The notes beneath the pieces are model-generated. The model was not told where the DNA came from and made no database searches. It saw only the letters and a program-made list of their open reading frames with translations. A stretch of 64,000 nucleotides of DNA. Source: Begonia masoniana (lineage: Eukaryota; Streptophyta; Magnoliopsida; Cucurbitales; Begoniaceae). The number at the start of each line of letters is the position of its first letter. Position 1 is the first letter of the stretch. Location: contig CM039502.1 of assembly GCA_022432975.1 (NCBI GenBank), positions 14,787,143 through 14,851,142 on the forward strand, read 5' to 3'. This document shows, piece after piece, positions 48,290 to 59,573 of the stretch. Made by a program: the position numbers and the translations under genes.

Positions 48290-50866
48290 TGTAACGCCCC
48301 CGAACCCGCCCCAGCTCGGTACGCTACTTTGATAAATCTAACTGCGTTTAAAACGACATTTAAAATAATTTTCGTAAATTATTCGACTCGGTTTTTTGGG
48401 TTTTTTGAACCCTCGAAAAATGTTGAAAAACGTGTGTAAAATACGTTTAAAATACGTCGAAAAAGGTCGGGTCAGAACATAGTAGAAATAGGAATTTAAA
48501 AAAAAAAATTAAAATAACATGTGCTGGGCGTGCGTTGGGCGCCGTGCGCGCCTAGGCAGCGAGCCCGCACGTGCACTGTGCATGCTGCGCGAACTCCCTG
48601 CGCGCCAGCCCGATCGATCGCGCGCCCAGCCCGATCGATTGGGCCCTCTCGGGTCCCGTTGGCCTAAAAACACCCATTTTTGACTTTTTTTGAATTTTCC
48701 ACACATTTTTTTTTTCATTTTTCATCTAGCCAAACACCTCCAAAAATTCTAAAATTTTTACCACACGTTGCCGACACTCCCGACTCCATGTCCCATAAAA
48801 ATCTTAGAAAACCGACTTAAAACGGATAACAAAAAAATAGAGAACGGGAACCCGATAGTATAGACATTTTTAACAAAAACCGACAATATAACGACTAAAA
48901 ATTTCTAAATCCGAAAACCTGAAAAACATGCATTTAAAACACAATTTAAACCCAATTCACACCAGAATCAAATGCTAGTATTTACATCAAAACAAATCTC
49001 ACAAAATCAACCACAAAATCTCAATCCCAACCACAAACCACACCCCGAGAATCAGATCGAAGCGCCCCGACAATGGCCTGCACCGACGAGCCCCGTGGAT
49101 CTCCGACTGCTCTTAGTCTTGATCCTCGCTATCAAGCTCACATGTAAACACTCCGTCACCTACACCACAGAACACAAAACATAAGCATAATGCTTAGCAA
49201 GTAGGGATTTATGAATGCACAAACACACAATGCTCGAACACCCTAACACATGCAGTTTCTAACACTCAGTTTTACTAATAAGTTTTGCCTGCATCGTTAG
49301 ATGCCTTAATTGCATTGAAAGATGCCTTAGTTGCCTGCACTCATAGGATGCCTTAATTGCCTGCATCGAAAGATGCCTGTTGCCTGCACCCATATGATGT
49401 CTTAATTGCCTGCATCGAAAGATGCCTTAGTTGCCTGCACCCATAGGATGCCTTAATTGTCTGCATCGTAAGATGCCTTAGTTGCCTGCACCCATAGGAT
49501 GCCTTAATTGCTGCATCGTAAGATGGCTTAGTTGCCTGTACCCATAGGATGCCTTAATTGCCTGCATCGAAAGATGCCTTAGTTGCCTGCACCCATAGGA
49601 TACGTTAATTGCCTGCATCGAAAGATGCCTTAGTTGCCTGCATCAAAAGATGCCTTACTCTTTAACCATCTATCGTTCACCCTCACAATGCCACACAATG
49701 CCACTATACTTATCTAGCGTGCTATAAACCATGATGCATGCTTCGAAGATATGCAACTCAACACAACAACTCAACACAACACGAAGCAAAACAACGCAAT
49801 GCAACACAAAACCAAACAGTGCAATACGAAACATAACACAAACCAATAAACCCTACCGTTCTATGGTGTAGGCCCGAAGGCAACGAAAAGATTCCTCTAC
49901 TTACCTAACTGCTCGGCTTTCACTTGCTCACTTCTATAGGTCAATTCACTCGTTCGGTCACCTATCAATTATAGAAAAATAACTTAGCAATTCACTCATA
50001 AAATTTTAAAGGATTCTAAAACCAAAACTAACCAACAACTCAAGCTAAAACCACAAAACCCGATTTTTCCTCACATTTCCAACCGTCCAACTTCAAACGG
50101 CCATAACTCCCTCGTTTTTCAACGGATTTTGACGTGCCACCCCAATCTGTAAACCTCTACATTAACCAAATGAACCCCTTGACCAAACCGAAAATGTCAA
50201 AACAGAATCGTTCATCGAGTGTTCACAACTCAGTTTTTGTGTAACTCTCTTCCAATCCTTAATCTAACCACCCAAACGACTTAAACCATCGTACCTAAGG
50301 ATTAAATGACCAAAAGAGGGAGAAAACTAGCCAAGGGAATGTAATTTTCGGAATCCTCCACTAGGGTTTTCAAACCCTCACCAAATCTAACCAAAACTCA
50401 CTAAAAACTCCAACAAACTTCACCTAAAGATATAAAAACCAAAACCCATGTATTATTACCTTGAAATCCCTTGAAAGATTGAAGAAAAGGGAGAGGAATA
50501 ATCGGCTATGGAGGATGAGAAGAGAATCGTGGAGATGAAGGGAGAAAAAATGAAGAAAACCCAATTTTAACTTAAACTTTTCCTACTTATTATTTCCTTC
50601 CATAATTTCTTTAAAATTACAATTCAAACCCTCCTTTTTCCCCTTTAAATCCAACGTGAGAAGCTTCAGCAAGTCACCACTTTCCATTGCTTTTATTTAA
50701 TTCCTATTGGTTCACACATTTTGAATGCATTTTGACTTTTCAACATTTTGAATTTTTCAACCATTACATTTTCAACCAATCCACCACACTTCATTTCTAA
50801 CCATTAAACCCTCTAACGGTGTAATCCTAGGCCTATACGCGTTATAGAAAATTCTTGGGTGTTACA
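48290..50866 (-). mobile_element. Solo LTR of a Tekay-like element nested in the SIRE-type element
   Basis: Termini on the plus strand TGTAACGCCCCCG and GGGTGTTACA, with a perfect TTCTG target duplication (48285-48289, 50867-50871). Read on the minus strand it has GGTAAGT (49899-49905), a GCCTTCGGGC hairpin (49872-49881) followed by CTACACCA, and GCATGCATCATG (about 49729-49740). CGATCGATCG palindromes lie at 48610-48645, about 330 bp from the LTR 3' end. No coding region. It separates SIRE pol from ORF3. Confidence 0.9.
49287..49666. repeat. Two-part minisatellite with GATGCCTTA core
   Basis: Alternating segments CATCGAAAGATGCCTTAGTT and CACCCATAGGATGCCTTAAT form a higher-order unit of about 51 bp, roughly seven times, with point variants and a few dropped bases. 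Confidence 0.88.
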
Positions 50867-50947
50867 TTCTGATGGTAAGTGGATGATGCATATCTTCCGA
50901 TGCCAATGGAAAGAGTGGTCGATGTAAACACTCAAAACTTAGGTTTT

Positions 50948-53900
50948 TCAAAAACTTTCAATTCTAATTAGACCCAAACGAATTCTTATATCATTGAAAG
51001 TCTTCTCATCCAATGATTTTGTAAAAATATCTGCTAGTTGATCTGCTGAGTTGACAAATTCCAAAGTGATATCCCCTTTTTGTACATGGTCTCTAAGGAA
51101 ATGATATCTAATCTCTATATGCTTGGTCCTAGAGTGTTGAATAGGATTTTTCGAGATGTTGATAGAACTTGTATTATCACATCTTATAGGAATCCTATTA
51201 AAGGCAAGATTTAAGTCTGCTAAAGTTTGCTTCATCCAGAACATTTGTGCACAACAACTACCTGCAGCTATGTACTCACTTTTGGCAGTTGACAGTGCAA
51301 CAGAATTTTGTTTCTTGGAATACCAAGGCACAAGAGACTCACCCAAGAATTGGCATATACCACTGGTGCTCTTTCTATCTATCAGACTCCCAGCATAATC
51401 AGAGTCAAAATAGCAAACAAGATCAAATGATGTACCCTTCGGGTACCATAAACTTAAGTTACGAGTTCCACTTAGATATATAAAAATCCTTTTAACAGCA
51501 TTTAAGTGGGACTCCTTAGGTGATGCCTAAAAATGAGCACACAGACATACACTGAACAAGATGTCAGGGCTGCTAGCTGTTAAGTATAGAAGAGAACCTA
51601 TCATTCCACGATATTTCTTAATATCTATACTTAAACCTTTTTCATCATTATCTAACTTAGTAGTAGTGCTCATAGGAGTTCTAAAAGGTTTGGATGATTC
51701 TAGACCAAATCTTTTCAGAAGATCTTTGATATATTTATCTTGATTAAGAAAAATACCATTGGGAGTTTGCTAATTTAAAGTCCTAAGAAAAAACTTAACT
51801 CCCTTATCATACTCATTTCAAATTCACTTTGCATAAGAGAAGCAAATTCTCTACAAAGTGAGATATTTGTTGATCCAAAAATAATGCCATCAACATAGAT
51901 TTGGACAATAAGGATGTCATTATCCGATTGCTTGGTAAATATAGTTGAATCGGTATAACCCTCTTTAAATTTCCTTTCCACAAGAACATTCTTCAACCTA
52001 TCATACCAAGCCCTAGGAGCTTGTTTTAAACCATAAAGAGCATTTCTAAGTTTGTATACATGATTGGGTTTATCAAAGGCTTCAAATCCTAAGGGTTGCT
52101 CAACATAAACTTCTTCAGAGATGTAACCATTTAAGAATGCACTCTTTACATCCATTTGAAAGAGTGTGAAGTTCTTGTAGCAAACAAAGGCTAAGAGCAT
52201 TCTAATTGACTCTAATCTAGCTACAAAGGCAAAAGATTCCTCAAAATCAATACCTTCTTCTTGAGAGTATCCCTTAGCAACTAGTATAGCCTTGTTTCAT
52301 ACAACGATCCCATTTTCATCCATTTTATTTTTGAAAACCCATTTAGTTCCAATAATGGGATGATCCTCAGGCCGTGAAACAAGTTCCCATACATCGCTCC
52401 TTTCAAATTGATTTAACTTCTCTTGCATAGCCAAAATCCAATTATCATCATTCTCGGCCTCTTCAAATTTCTTAGGCTCTACTTGAGAAATGAATGCTAC
52501 ATTAGCACATAGATTCTTAAGAGAGGCTCTAGTTTTGACACCTAAGTTAGGATCACCTAGGATGTCATTTGTAGGATGACTCCTGATGTATTTCTAGTCT
52601 TTTGGAAGTTCTTCAATTTGATGTTCAATTGAGAGATCCTCCACATTACTAGATGAAGGTTCTAAGATAGACTTCCCTAGATAATTCTCATTCGGTTTTT
52701 TTATGGAGAGAGAATCCATTTTCTCTATAAGATTATCATCCTCATCCACATTTGTAGAGGGATGAGGTGATTTATCAAAGTTCACATGCATTGATTCTTC
52801 TACAACCAGGGTTCTCCTATTGAAGACTCTATAGGTCTTGCTAGTTGAGGAATATCCTAAGAAGATCCCAACATCCAATTTGGAATCGAACTTGGCAAGA
52901 TTATCCTTAGTGTTAAGGATATAGCACTTGCTACCGAAAGGTCTAAAATATTTGACACTTGGAGTTTTCCCACTCCAAAGCTCATATGGAGTTTTCTCTA
53001 AGATAAATCTAATGGAAACCCAGTTTAAAACATAACATGCTGTAGATACAGCTTCAGCCCAAAAGTACTTAGGACGAGAATCCTCGTTGAGCATAGTCCT
53101 AGCCAGTTCTTGAAGAAATCTATTCTTCCTCTCAACAACACCATTTTGTTGGGGGGTCCTAGGAGATGAGAAATTGTGCTCAATCTCATGCTTGAGACAC
53201 AATAGTTCAAACTTCTCATTTTTGAATTCTCCCCCATGATCACTACGGATAGCAACAATTCCTTCTCGTTTTGTACTCTCTTCCTAAAGCTAAAGAAGAT
53301 GTCGAATGTTTCATCCTTTGTCCTTAGGAAGAACACCCATGTGAACCTAGAAAAGTCATCAACAATGACAAATGCATAGTGCTTGCCACCAAAGCTAGCA
53401 ATATTAGATGGATTGAAAAAATCCATATGAAGTAGTTGAAGTTGTTTAGTTCTTGAAACTATGCTTTTAGAAGGAAACGAGCTTTTGGATTGTTTTCCCA
53501 TTTGGCACGCTTCGCATACTTGATCCTTCTCAAAAGATATTTTAGGGAGTCCCCTAACTAAGTTATTTTTAGATATCCTAGCTAAGGTATCCATTCCTAC
53601 ATGGCCTAGTCTCCTATGCCAAAGCCAATTGTCACTGGGGAATTTCACAGCAAGGCACTTCTCAATTGCATAATCTACATTATCTAAGTCAATTATGTAG
53701 ATATTGTCTTTCCTGTATCTTATAAACAGAACTTTGCCATTTTCTTTATCTTTTATGATACAAGCATTAGACTTGAAAGAGACTTTATAGCCCTTATCAC
53801 ATAATTGACTAATGTTTAACAGGTTATGTTTTAATCATTCTACTAACAAAACATTTTCAATGAGGGGTTTTCAGGATTACCTATGTTGCCTATGCCGACA

Positions 53901-54360
53901 ATTTTATCCTTTTGATTTCCACCAAAAGTGACATTTCCTTTCTTTTTATTGACAGAGGCAAACATGGATGCATCTCCAGTCATGTGCCTTGAACAGCCAC
54001 TGTCCAGGTACCACTGATTCCTTATTGGAGACGCATCATCCTGCAAAACAGAGATCAAGTGATCCTTTTAGGTACCAAAATCTTTTGGGTCCTTAGGTTA
54101 GGTCTGTTTCCTTTAGGAACCCATTTAAGCTTACCACTTGATTTTGAGTTAGTGTATCTCAATGGACAGATAAATGCTTTGCGTCCTAGTTCATTACATG
54201 CATGACCAGTCATTGGTTTAACAAAGAAGTTTTTATATGATTTCTTTTTGTTGAACTTTTCATATCCTAAACCTGCCTTATCAAAAGTAACCCTTTGACT
54301 TCCTAATAACATGTTCAAGTTCTTACTGCCATTAGTAAATTTAAGAACAGTGTTATTCAA
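50948..54360 (-). pseudogene. pol of the SIRE-type element, broken
   Basis: Protease: WYLDSGCSRHMTGD near 54000. Integrase: zinc-binding region WLWHRRLGH and VCEACQMGKQ, core with MDFF and VDDFSRFTWVFFLRT (53648-53025). After a frameshift near 53280 it continues with PRTPQQNGVVERKNR (53202-52594). RT: 52200-51775 with [13 protein letters not shown] and [14 protein letters not shown], but the catalytic box reads YVDGIIFG where YVDD is expected (about 51884-51898). RNase H: 51346-50948 with STAKSEYIAAG and NPIQHSRTKHIEI. The C-terminal stop at 50948 is followed within 80 bp by the solo LTR. A stop at 52594 and frame breaks mean no full polyprotein. Losing one RT aspartate would inactivate the enzyme. 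Confidence 0.9.
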
Positions 54361-54603
54361 GTCATCATTTCTACTTTTAAGGTTACTAATAGTTTCTTAA
54401 TGCAGGCTGATTTCTCTGGTGTGTTTTTTAATTAATTCATCCTTTTCTTTTATTATTAAATTTTATTTAGTCTTTAACATGTTATACTGTTTGACTAAAT
54501 CATTAAAAGCATCAATTAGCTCACCATCATCATTATCACTCTCACTATCACTCAAATTACTAGAAGAAGAAGAAGAACTAACTTTATCTTCGTGTGCCAT
54601 AAA

Positions 54604-55629
54604 TCATAGGTTGGTAACCTCTTTCTTTTCTGATGAAGTATCGCTTTCACTATCATCCCAAGTGGCCTTCATGGCTTTCTTTTTATACTTCTGGGGACCC
54701 TTCTTTGCCTGAGGACATTCCGCCTTGATATTTCCCGGCTTCCCACACTCAAAGCAGGTAATCTCCTTGTCTTTAGGTGGCCTTTCATTCCTAGGAAATC
54801 TTTTCCCTTGCAGCTTCTTCCTTCGGAGAAACTTGTTGAATCTCCTAGTGATGAGAGCTATATTCTCATCATCATCTTCTTCTTCTTCCTTAGAGACTTC
54901 ATGTTTACTTAAGGAGGCCTTCAGAGTAATATTCTTTCTCTTTGTGACCTCTTTCTCCTTGAGGTCCTCCTTTTCGTTTGCCCTCATTGTGATCTCATTC
55001 GTCATGAGAGATCCAATGAGCTCCTCGAGCTTTAGGACTTTGAGATCTTTTGCTTCTTGAATGGTAGTCACCTTCGGCTGCCAACTTCTTGGAAGACATC
55101 TGAGGATCTTCCTGACCTGTTCTTCACTAGAGTATGATTTACCAAGAGCTTTTAAGCCATTAGTTATGTTAGTAAATCTTGTAAACATAGAAGAAACAGA
55201 TTCATCCTTAGGCATAAAAAATAGCTCATACTCGTGTACGAGCATATTCAGTTTGCTCTCTTTCACCTGATTTATGCCTTCGTGTGTGATCTCTAATATG
55301 CGCCAAATCTCTTGAGCACTCTCACACCCTTGTACTCTATTAAATTCATCTCTATTTAAAGCACAGTACAGGGTGTTTATTGCCTTGGCATTTAGGCTCA
55401 GATTTCTTTTGTCAGAATCTGTTAGCTCAACTACTGATTTAGGAGTACTAACTCCATTTTCAACTTTTACAGCCTGGAAAGGGCCGTTTTCAATTATGCC
55501 CCACATCTCATAGTCTATAGCTTGAAGGAAAATTTTCATTCTAGCTTTCCAGTAAACATAGTCATTGCCATCGAAAAACGGTGGCCTGGAAATGGACTGA
55601 CCCTCTATGTGCGAAGTGTTGAATGCCAT
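54604..55629 (-). CDS. Gag of the SIRE-type element
   Basis: A 341-residue open frame begins MAFNTSHIEGQSISRPPFFD, typical of copia Gag, and holds the UBN2-type region (CLPRSWQPKVTTIQEA, LKLEELIGSL). A basic and acidic linker follows, then a zinc knuckle CFECGKPGNIKAEC near 54714-54757, in which the usual His is Asn. The frame closes at VTNL. In SIRE-type elements Gag is usually read through into Pol; here a stop ends it, and further gag-pol junction sequence continues at 54360-54055 in another frame. It encodes the nucleocapsid-like protein of the retrotransposon, acting in cytoplasmic particles. Intact as an open frame, but probably impaired in RNA binding by the knuckle change. Confidence 0.85.
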   Translation of the reverse strand: MAFNTSHIEGQSISRPPFFDGNDYVYWKARMKIFLQAIDYEMWGIIENGPFQAVKVENGVSTPKSVVELTDSDKRNLSLNAKAINTLYCALNRDEFNRVQGCESAQEIWRILEITHEGINQVKESKLNMLVHEYELFFMPKDESVSSMFTRFTNITNGLKALGKSYSSEEQVRKILRCLPRSWQPKVTTIQEAKDLKVLKLEELIGSLMTNEITMRANEKEDLKEKEVTKRKNITLKASLSKHEVSKEEEEDDDENIALITRRFNKFLRRKKLQGKRFPRNERPPKDKEITCFECGKPGNIKAECPQAKKGPQKYKKKAMKATWDDSESDTSSEKKEVTNL

Positions 55630-55682
55630 TTGTAAATGTATAATACACTTTTATAAATTTGCACTAGACAGTATATGACCTT

Positions 55683-55695
55683 GCTCTGATACTAA
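55683..55695 (-). promoter_or_regulatory. Primer-binding site of the SIRE-type element
   Basis: On the minus strand TTAGTATCAGAGC, near-complement of initiator tRNA-Met, directly inside the 5' LTR. Confidence 0.85.
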
Positions 55696-55696
55696 T

Positions 55697-56923
55697 TTTA
55701 AGACCGAAACTGACTAAGAGGGGGGGGGGGGGGGGTGAATTAGATAGTTATGTGTAATCTGTCTCTTTTTTATTTAATTTAACCTATCGAGTTTCTCTCT
55801 TAAATCTAAGTGCAACCAATAAATTAAGGAGAATGGAAGAGAGAAACAACATCAAGAATTTTACGTTGTTCGGCCTAACTGCCTACGTCCACGCTCCAAT
55901 GATCTCCTCCTTGAAGATTCACTACCACTCTCTCTGAGTGAATTGATCGCTCTTCACGGGCGTCGATAGAAAGCCTTTACACGTCTGGATTGAACTTCGA
56001 GGGCTTCAATCCACTGCCTTACACTTTTGAATATGGAAAGGTTTTTCACACAAGTCTACAACCTCACAATGATTTCTCTCAAGTTCAGATCTGGAGAGTT
56101 GTAGATGATAGAAGGATTGTCAGCAAAGTAAGCGCAGAGAGTGATCTTCGATCGTTCAGTAATTCTGCAAAAAGTTTTCTCTCAGAATTCTTTTCTTCTA
56201 TTTATGCCTCCAAGATCTGCTTCAATTTTGATACGGCATTTTTTTCAGATTTGTCGTTTTCCTATTTCCATAAACTCTGCAGATGACTGTTGTGTCAAAA
56301 TATATCCGTTGATGTCTGTTTTGGGACAACATTAAATACAGGTGGACGACTTTAGTGTTGGCGGAAGATGTAAGTGATCAACGTCACTTTCTTCTGCAGG
56401 TACATGTTATTCTTTGCCATGCTGGCGGAAGATGCTGTTCAGCAGTCAATGTTGCCTTTGAAGTACTAGCGGTGGATAACAAGTCTGGCGGAAGATGCTG
56501 TTCAGCGGTAGAAGTCTTCGGAAGATATCACTTAGCGGAAGACTCTGCCGCTCTTTGTCCAACAAGGCAGATGATCACACTGATGAACCATCGGTAGATG
56601 TAAACTTTGTCATTTTGCTAGCGGTGGATATCTTTTCTTCTACTTCGGTAGATATGCAGTACTTTATCAGTTTCAGCCCTGTTTTGCTATCAAACCCTGA
56701 ACACTTAACCAGATTTGTTAAGCAACTAAAATACCCTTTTCAAAGGGCATTTCCACTTAAAAGCTAGAGAAATATATGATGAGGTCAATATTAAATTTAT
56801 TAATCAACTTATTAATCTCATCAGCATAATTCATTAATCTCATATATTTAAATTAATCAAATTACACTTCTTAAAACACATCATCAAAAACATCGTTAGA
56901 CTTAAACATTATTTAAATCAACA
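55697..56923 (-). repeat. 5' LTR of the SIRE-type element
   Basis: 1227-bp direct repeat of 44358-45588, with the same CGGWAGATG-like cluster at 56345-56650 and a G16 run at 55720-55735 where the other copy reads GGGAGGGGGGG. Confidence 0.92.
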
Positions 56924-56928
56924 AGAAG

Positions 56929-57542
56929 TTCGAGTTTATTTGAATATTATGTTGAAATTATTCATATGTACATAGTACTTCAACTAATACATCCATTAGA
57001 CATTACAAAAAAAATATTATTTAAATGAACAAATAACATCAAAATCATGTTGACATCCACTAAATGGAAGTCGTAGTTGTCACATGTTGTATTTAATAGA
57101 TAATTTAACAACAATATCTATATTGGTACTAGTTAAAAAGTAGAGTTTCACTTTGTTAAAGAAAAATAGTTTAAACTCTAATTTGCAAATGATTACAACT
57201 ATTTCTTTTTACTTAAACTCTAATTCGCAAATGATTACAACTATATCTTTTTACTAAATTGAAAAGAAGAGTTTAAATTTGTCAACAAAAATCTAAATTG
57301 ATTTTTTACTCTAAAAACAACTTGCTTTAGTAATTAAAGTTAGTTATAAAGTTATATTTTTGTTCGTTTCCAAACTTAATAATTCTCATCTTAAGTTTTT
57401 TTAATAAAAAAAACTTAAAATTACAATCACTCATGGGTTATCGACCACGAAATTTTACTTATCTGTGAATACTTTGTGTTAGAATTCTGTGTGACCCAAA
57501 TTCTAGTTGGGAGTGATCAGGCCGGTATATCAATATTAGAAT
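56929..57542. other. AT-rich intergenic DNA
   Basis: No gene. It contains a 42-bp tandem duplication at 57171-57254 (TTAAACTCTAATTNGCAAAT repeated). Confidence 0.6.
57171..57254. repeat. 42-bp tandem duplication
   Basis: Units 57171-57212 and 57213-57254, nearly identical. Confidence 0.85.
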
Positions 57543-58315
57543 TAGGGGTGGGCAGAACCAGCCTGGAACCACACAGGCCGGGTCGTTTCTTGGTCATTTC
57601 TGCTTGCCATGGAACCAGTCTCGGTTCCATGGAAAGGGGAACCAGTCTCGGTTCCATGGAAAGGGGAACCGAGAACCGCAGTCCAGTCCCCGATTCCCTG
57701 TATCGGGATCGGGAATTCCCACAAAAGAACCGACCCATGGGTCGGCTTGGTGGGTTATCCAACCCGTGGGTCGGATAACTTAATAAAATTAAAAAAAAAA
57801 AACTAAAACCAGCCGTCCAGCCCTCAGTTCACTGCCTCACTTGAGTCAGAAGCCCAAACTTGCTCACTGCCTCTGCTCGCGCCGCCTCCGCTCTCGCTGC
57901 CTCAGCTCGTGCTATCTCTGCTCTCGCTGCCTCTGCTCGCGCTCACCTGGTCTTCTTGCGCTCACCTGGTGGTAAATTTTTATGTTATAAATTTTCTGAT
58001 GGAATGCTTGAAACCGATTACAATAGAATGCTTGAGAATTCTGGATATTGTTTTTTAGACTTGGATCTTAGAAGGTATGAGCAAATCTGAGTTTTTCTCT
58101 TCCAACTATTGTGATGGTTTTGCTGGTGAAGATCGGATTTCATTTTTGGATGGATTGGATTGAAAAAATTTATTTTTTTAAATTAAAAAAAAAATAGTAA
58201 TTTTGGTGGGAGGTACCGGTTCCTCCCATGGCCGGTTCCGGGATTCAGAAAAAAATAATCCCAAAATTTCGGTCCGGGCTCGGAACCGGACCCACCTGGA
58301 CCGCGCCCACCCCTA
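57543..58315. mobile_element. Non-autonomous hAT element, 773 bp
   Basis: Terminal inverted repeats TAGGGGTGGGC and GCCCACCCCTA, and a perfect 8-bp target duplication ATTAGAAT (57535-57542, 58316-58323), diagnostic of hAT. Subterminal GGTTCC/GGAACC strings are dense at both ends. Interior: a 24-bp tandem repeat around CAGTCTCGGTTCCATGGAAA (57605-57670) and CTCTGCTCGCGC-type repeats (57865-57955). The 76-codon open frame across these is low-complexity (ASARA repeats) and is not a gene. No transposase. Confidence 0.95.
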
Positions 58316-58323
58316 ATTAGAAT

Positions 58324-59573
58324 TTTATATTTTCTCTGTATATTAATATTTAAGTTACAAAACTCATTTGTATATTGATTTTGATACAGTGAATTTCTCC
58401 TATACCCGTGATTTTATTCCCGAAAGAATTTTTCACGTAAATTTTCGTGCCTCTGTTTTTTTGCATTTATTTATTTTTTCTGATTATTAGCATACGATTC
58501 TCAACACTTTGAATTACTTTGGTCGTAAGTTGCTTAGCTACTATGTTCGTTCAGTCACATTGTAAGTGAATTAGAACCATCTGACCCTCTTTTTTCTCTA
58601 TATAGGGAAGTTAAATGGTGAGGTATACGAGTTTTAGAGATTAAAATGAAAAGATATGTATTTTCTTATCAAATAAAGAGGATTGTTATTGTGATATCTA
58701 GATATCATAGACAAAGTATTGTAATTCTACATTTGTAATACTAAATTTCTCCTATAATTCACGGGTATTCATAAAATTTCTCATAATTCTTTTATTTCTA
58801 CTTCAGTTGTATGACGAAGTTTCGTACCACGACTTATTAACAATTAATCCATCAAACCGAATAATGTTTTACTTTTCATGGTCAAATTTATAGAAAAATT
58901 GATGGTTGTATAGGTATGAAAATCTATTTTTGATTTATGAAAAATCAATGGATCCTTTGAGTTAATGTGTGATCAGTAATTTACATTGACATCTTAAAAT
59001 TTTGATTTTTTTGGATGATAGTCTTATAACACTATTATTGTTGGAGTTGAGTGACCTAAATTTTATTTTAGTAAAGTTGAAATATTCACAGCGTGACAAA
59101 ATTAACATAACAAAATTACATACTTTTCTCAAAAGTACGTAATGATAGTGAAGGGATCATACCGGTAAGTTTTTTAGGTTTTGCATAATTGTCCTACATA
59201 CAAACCCTCAATGGACTTAGTTTTGAAGTATTGATTTATAAATTATCTCTTTCCAATCTCTAAATTCCTCCATTCATCAATTACTTCCCATGATTTAACA
59301 TAATGAATAATATTCGGTGCATCACAAAACAACGACAACCGGAACCTAAGTTTAAATTATTAATGACTCGATAAAATTTGTAACGATGTACGACGAAATC
59401 AATGTCTCTTTTTAATTTTTTAAAAGAAATCGAGTGACCCATTATCCTAAGAAGAATTTCTTTTGAAGGATTGAATGGTCATGAGCTAAGAATGAGAGAT
59501 TTAAATAGGAGAGAATTTAAAGAGAAGTATTGTAGAATAATACAACAATAAATACAAACACTTAACGCTTCAC
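58324..59573. other. AT-rich intergenic DNA downstream of PSAE
   Basis: No coding similarity seen. It should contain the PSAE 3' UTR and polyadenylation site just below 59574. Confidence 0.5.

Larger units (their letters stand above)
44358..56923 (-). mobile_element. SIRE/Maximus-type Ty1/copia element with ORF3 and nested solo LTR
   Basis: LTRs are 44358-45588 (3') and 55697-56923 (5'). The minus-strand start is TGTTGATTTAAATAATG. The primer-binding site TTAGTATCAGAGC (55683-55695) abuts the 5' LTR, and the purine tract AAAAAGGGGAGATTG abuts the 3' LTR. Flanking 5-mers AGAAA (44353-44357) and AGAAG (56924-56928) differ once. The first 110 bp of the LTRs show about three differences, so this insertion is fairly young. 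Order on the minus strand: gag, protease, integrase, RT, RNase H, then a nested solo LTR, then ORF3. The integrase and RNase H style, and an ORF after pol, fit SIRE/Maximus. Confidence 0.92.

Noticed and set aside
54419..55270. Plus-strand Ser/Phe-rich frames
   Set aside because: They are antisense to the SIRE-type gag frame.
57476..58090. Open frames in the 773-bp hAT element
   Set aside because: Low-complexity products of internal tandem repeats, with no similarity to transposases.
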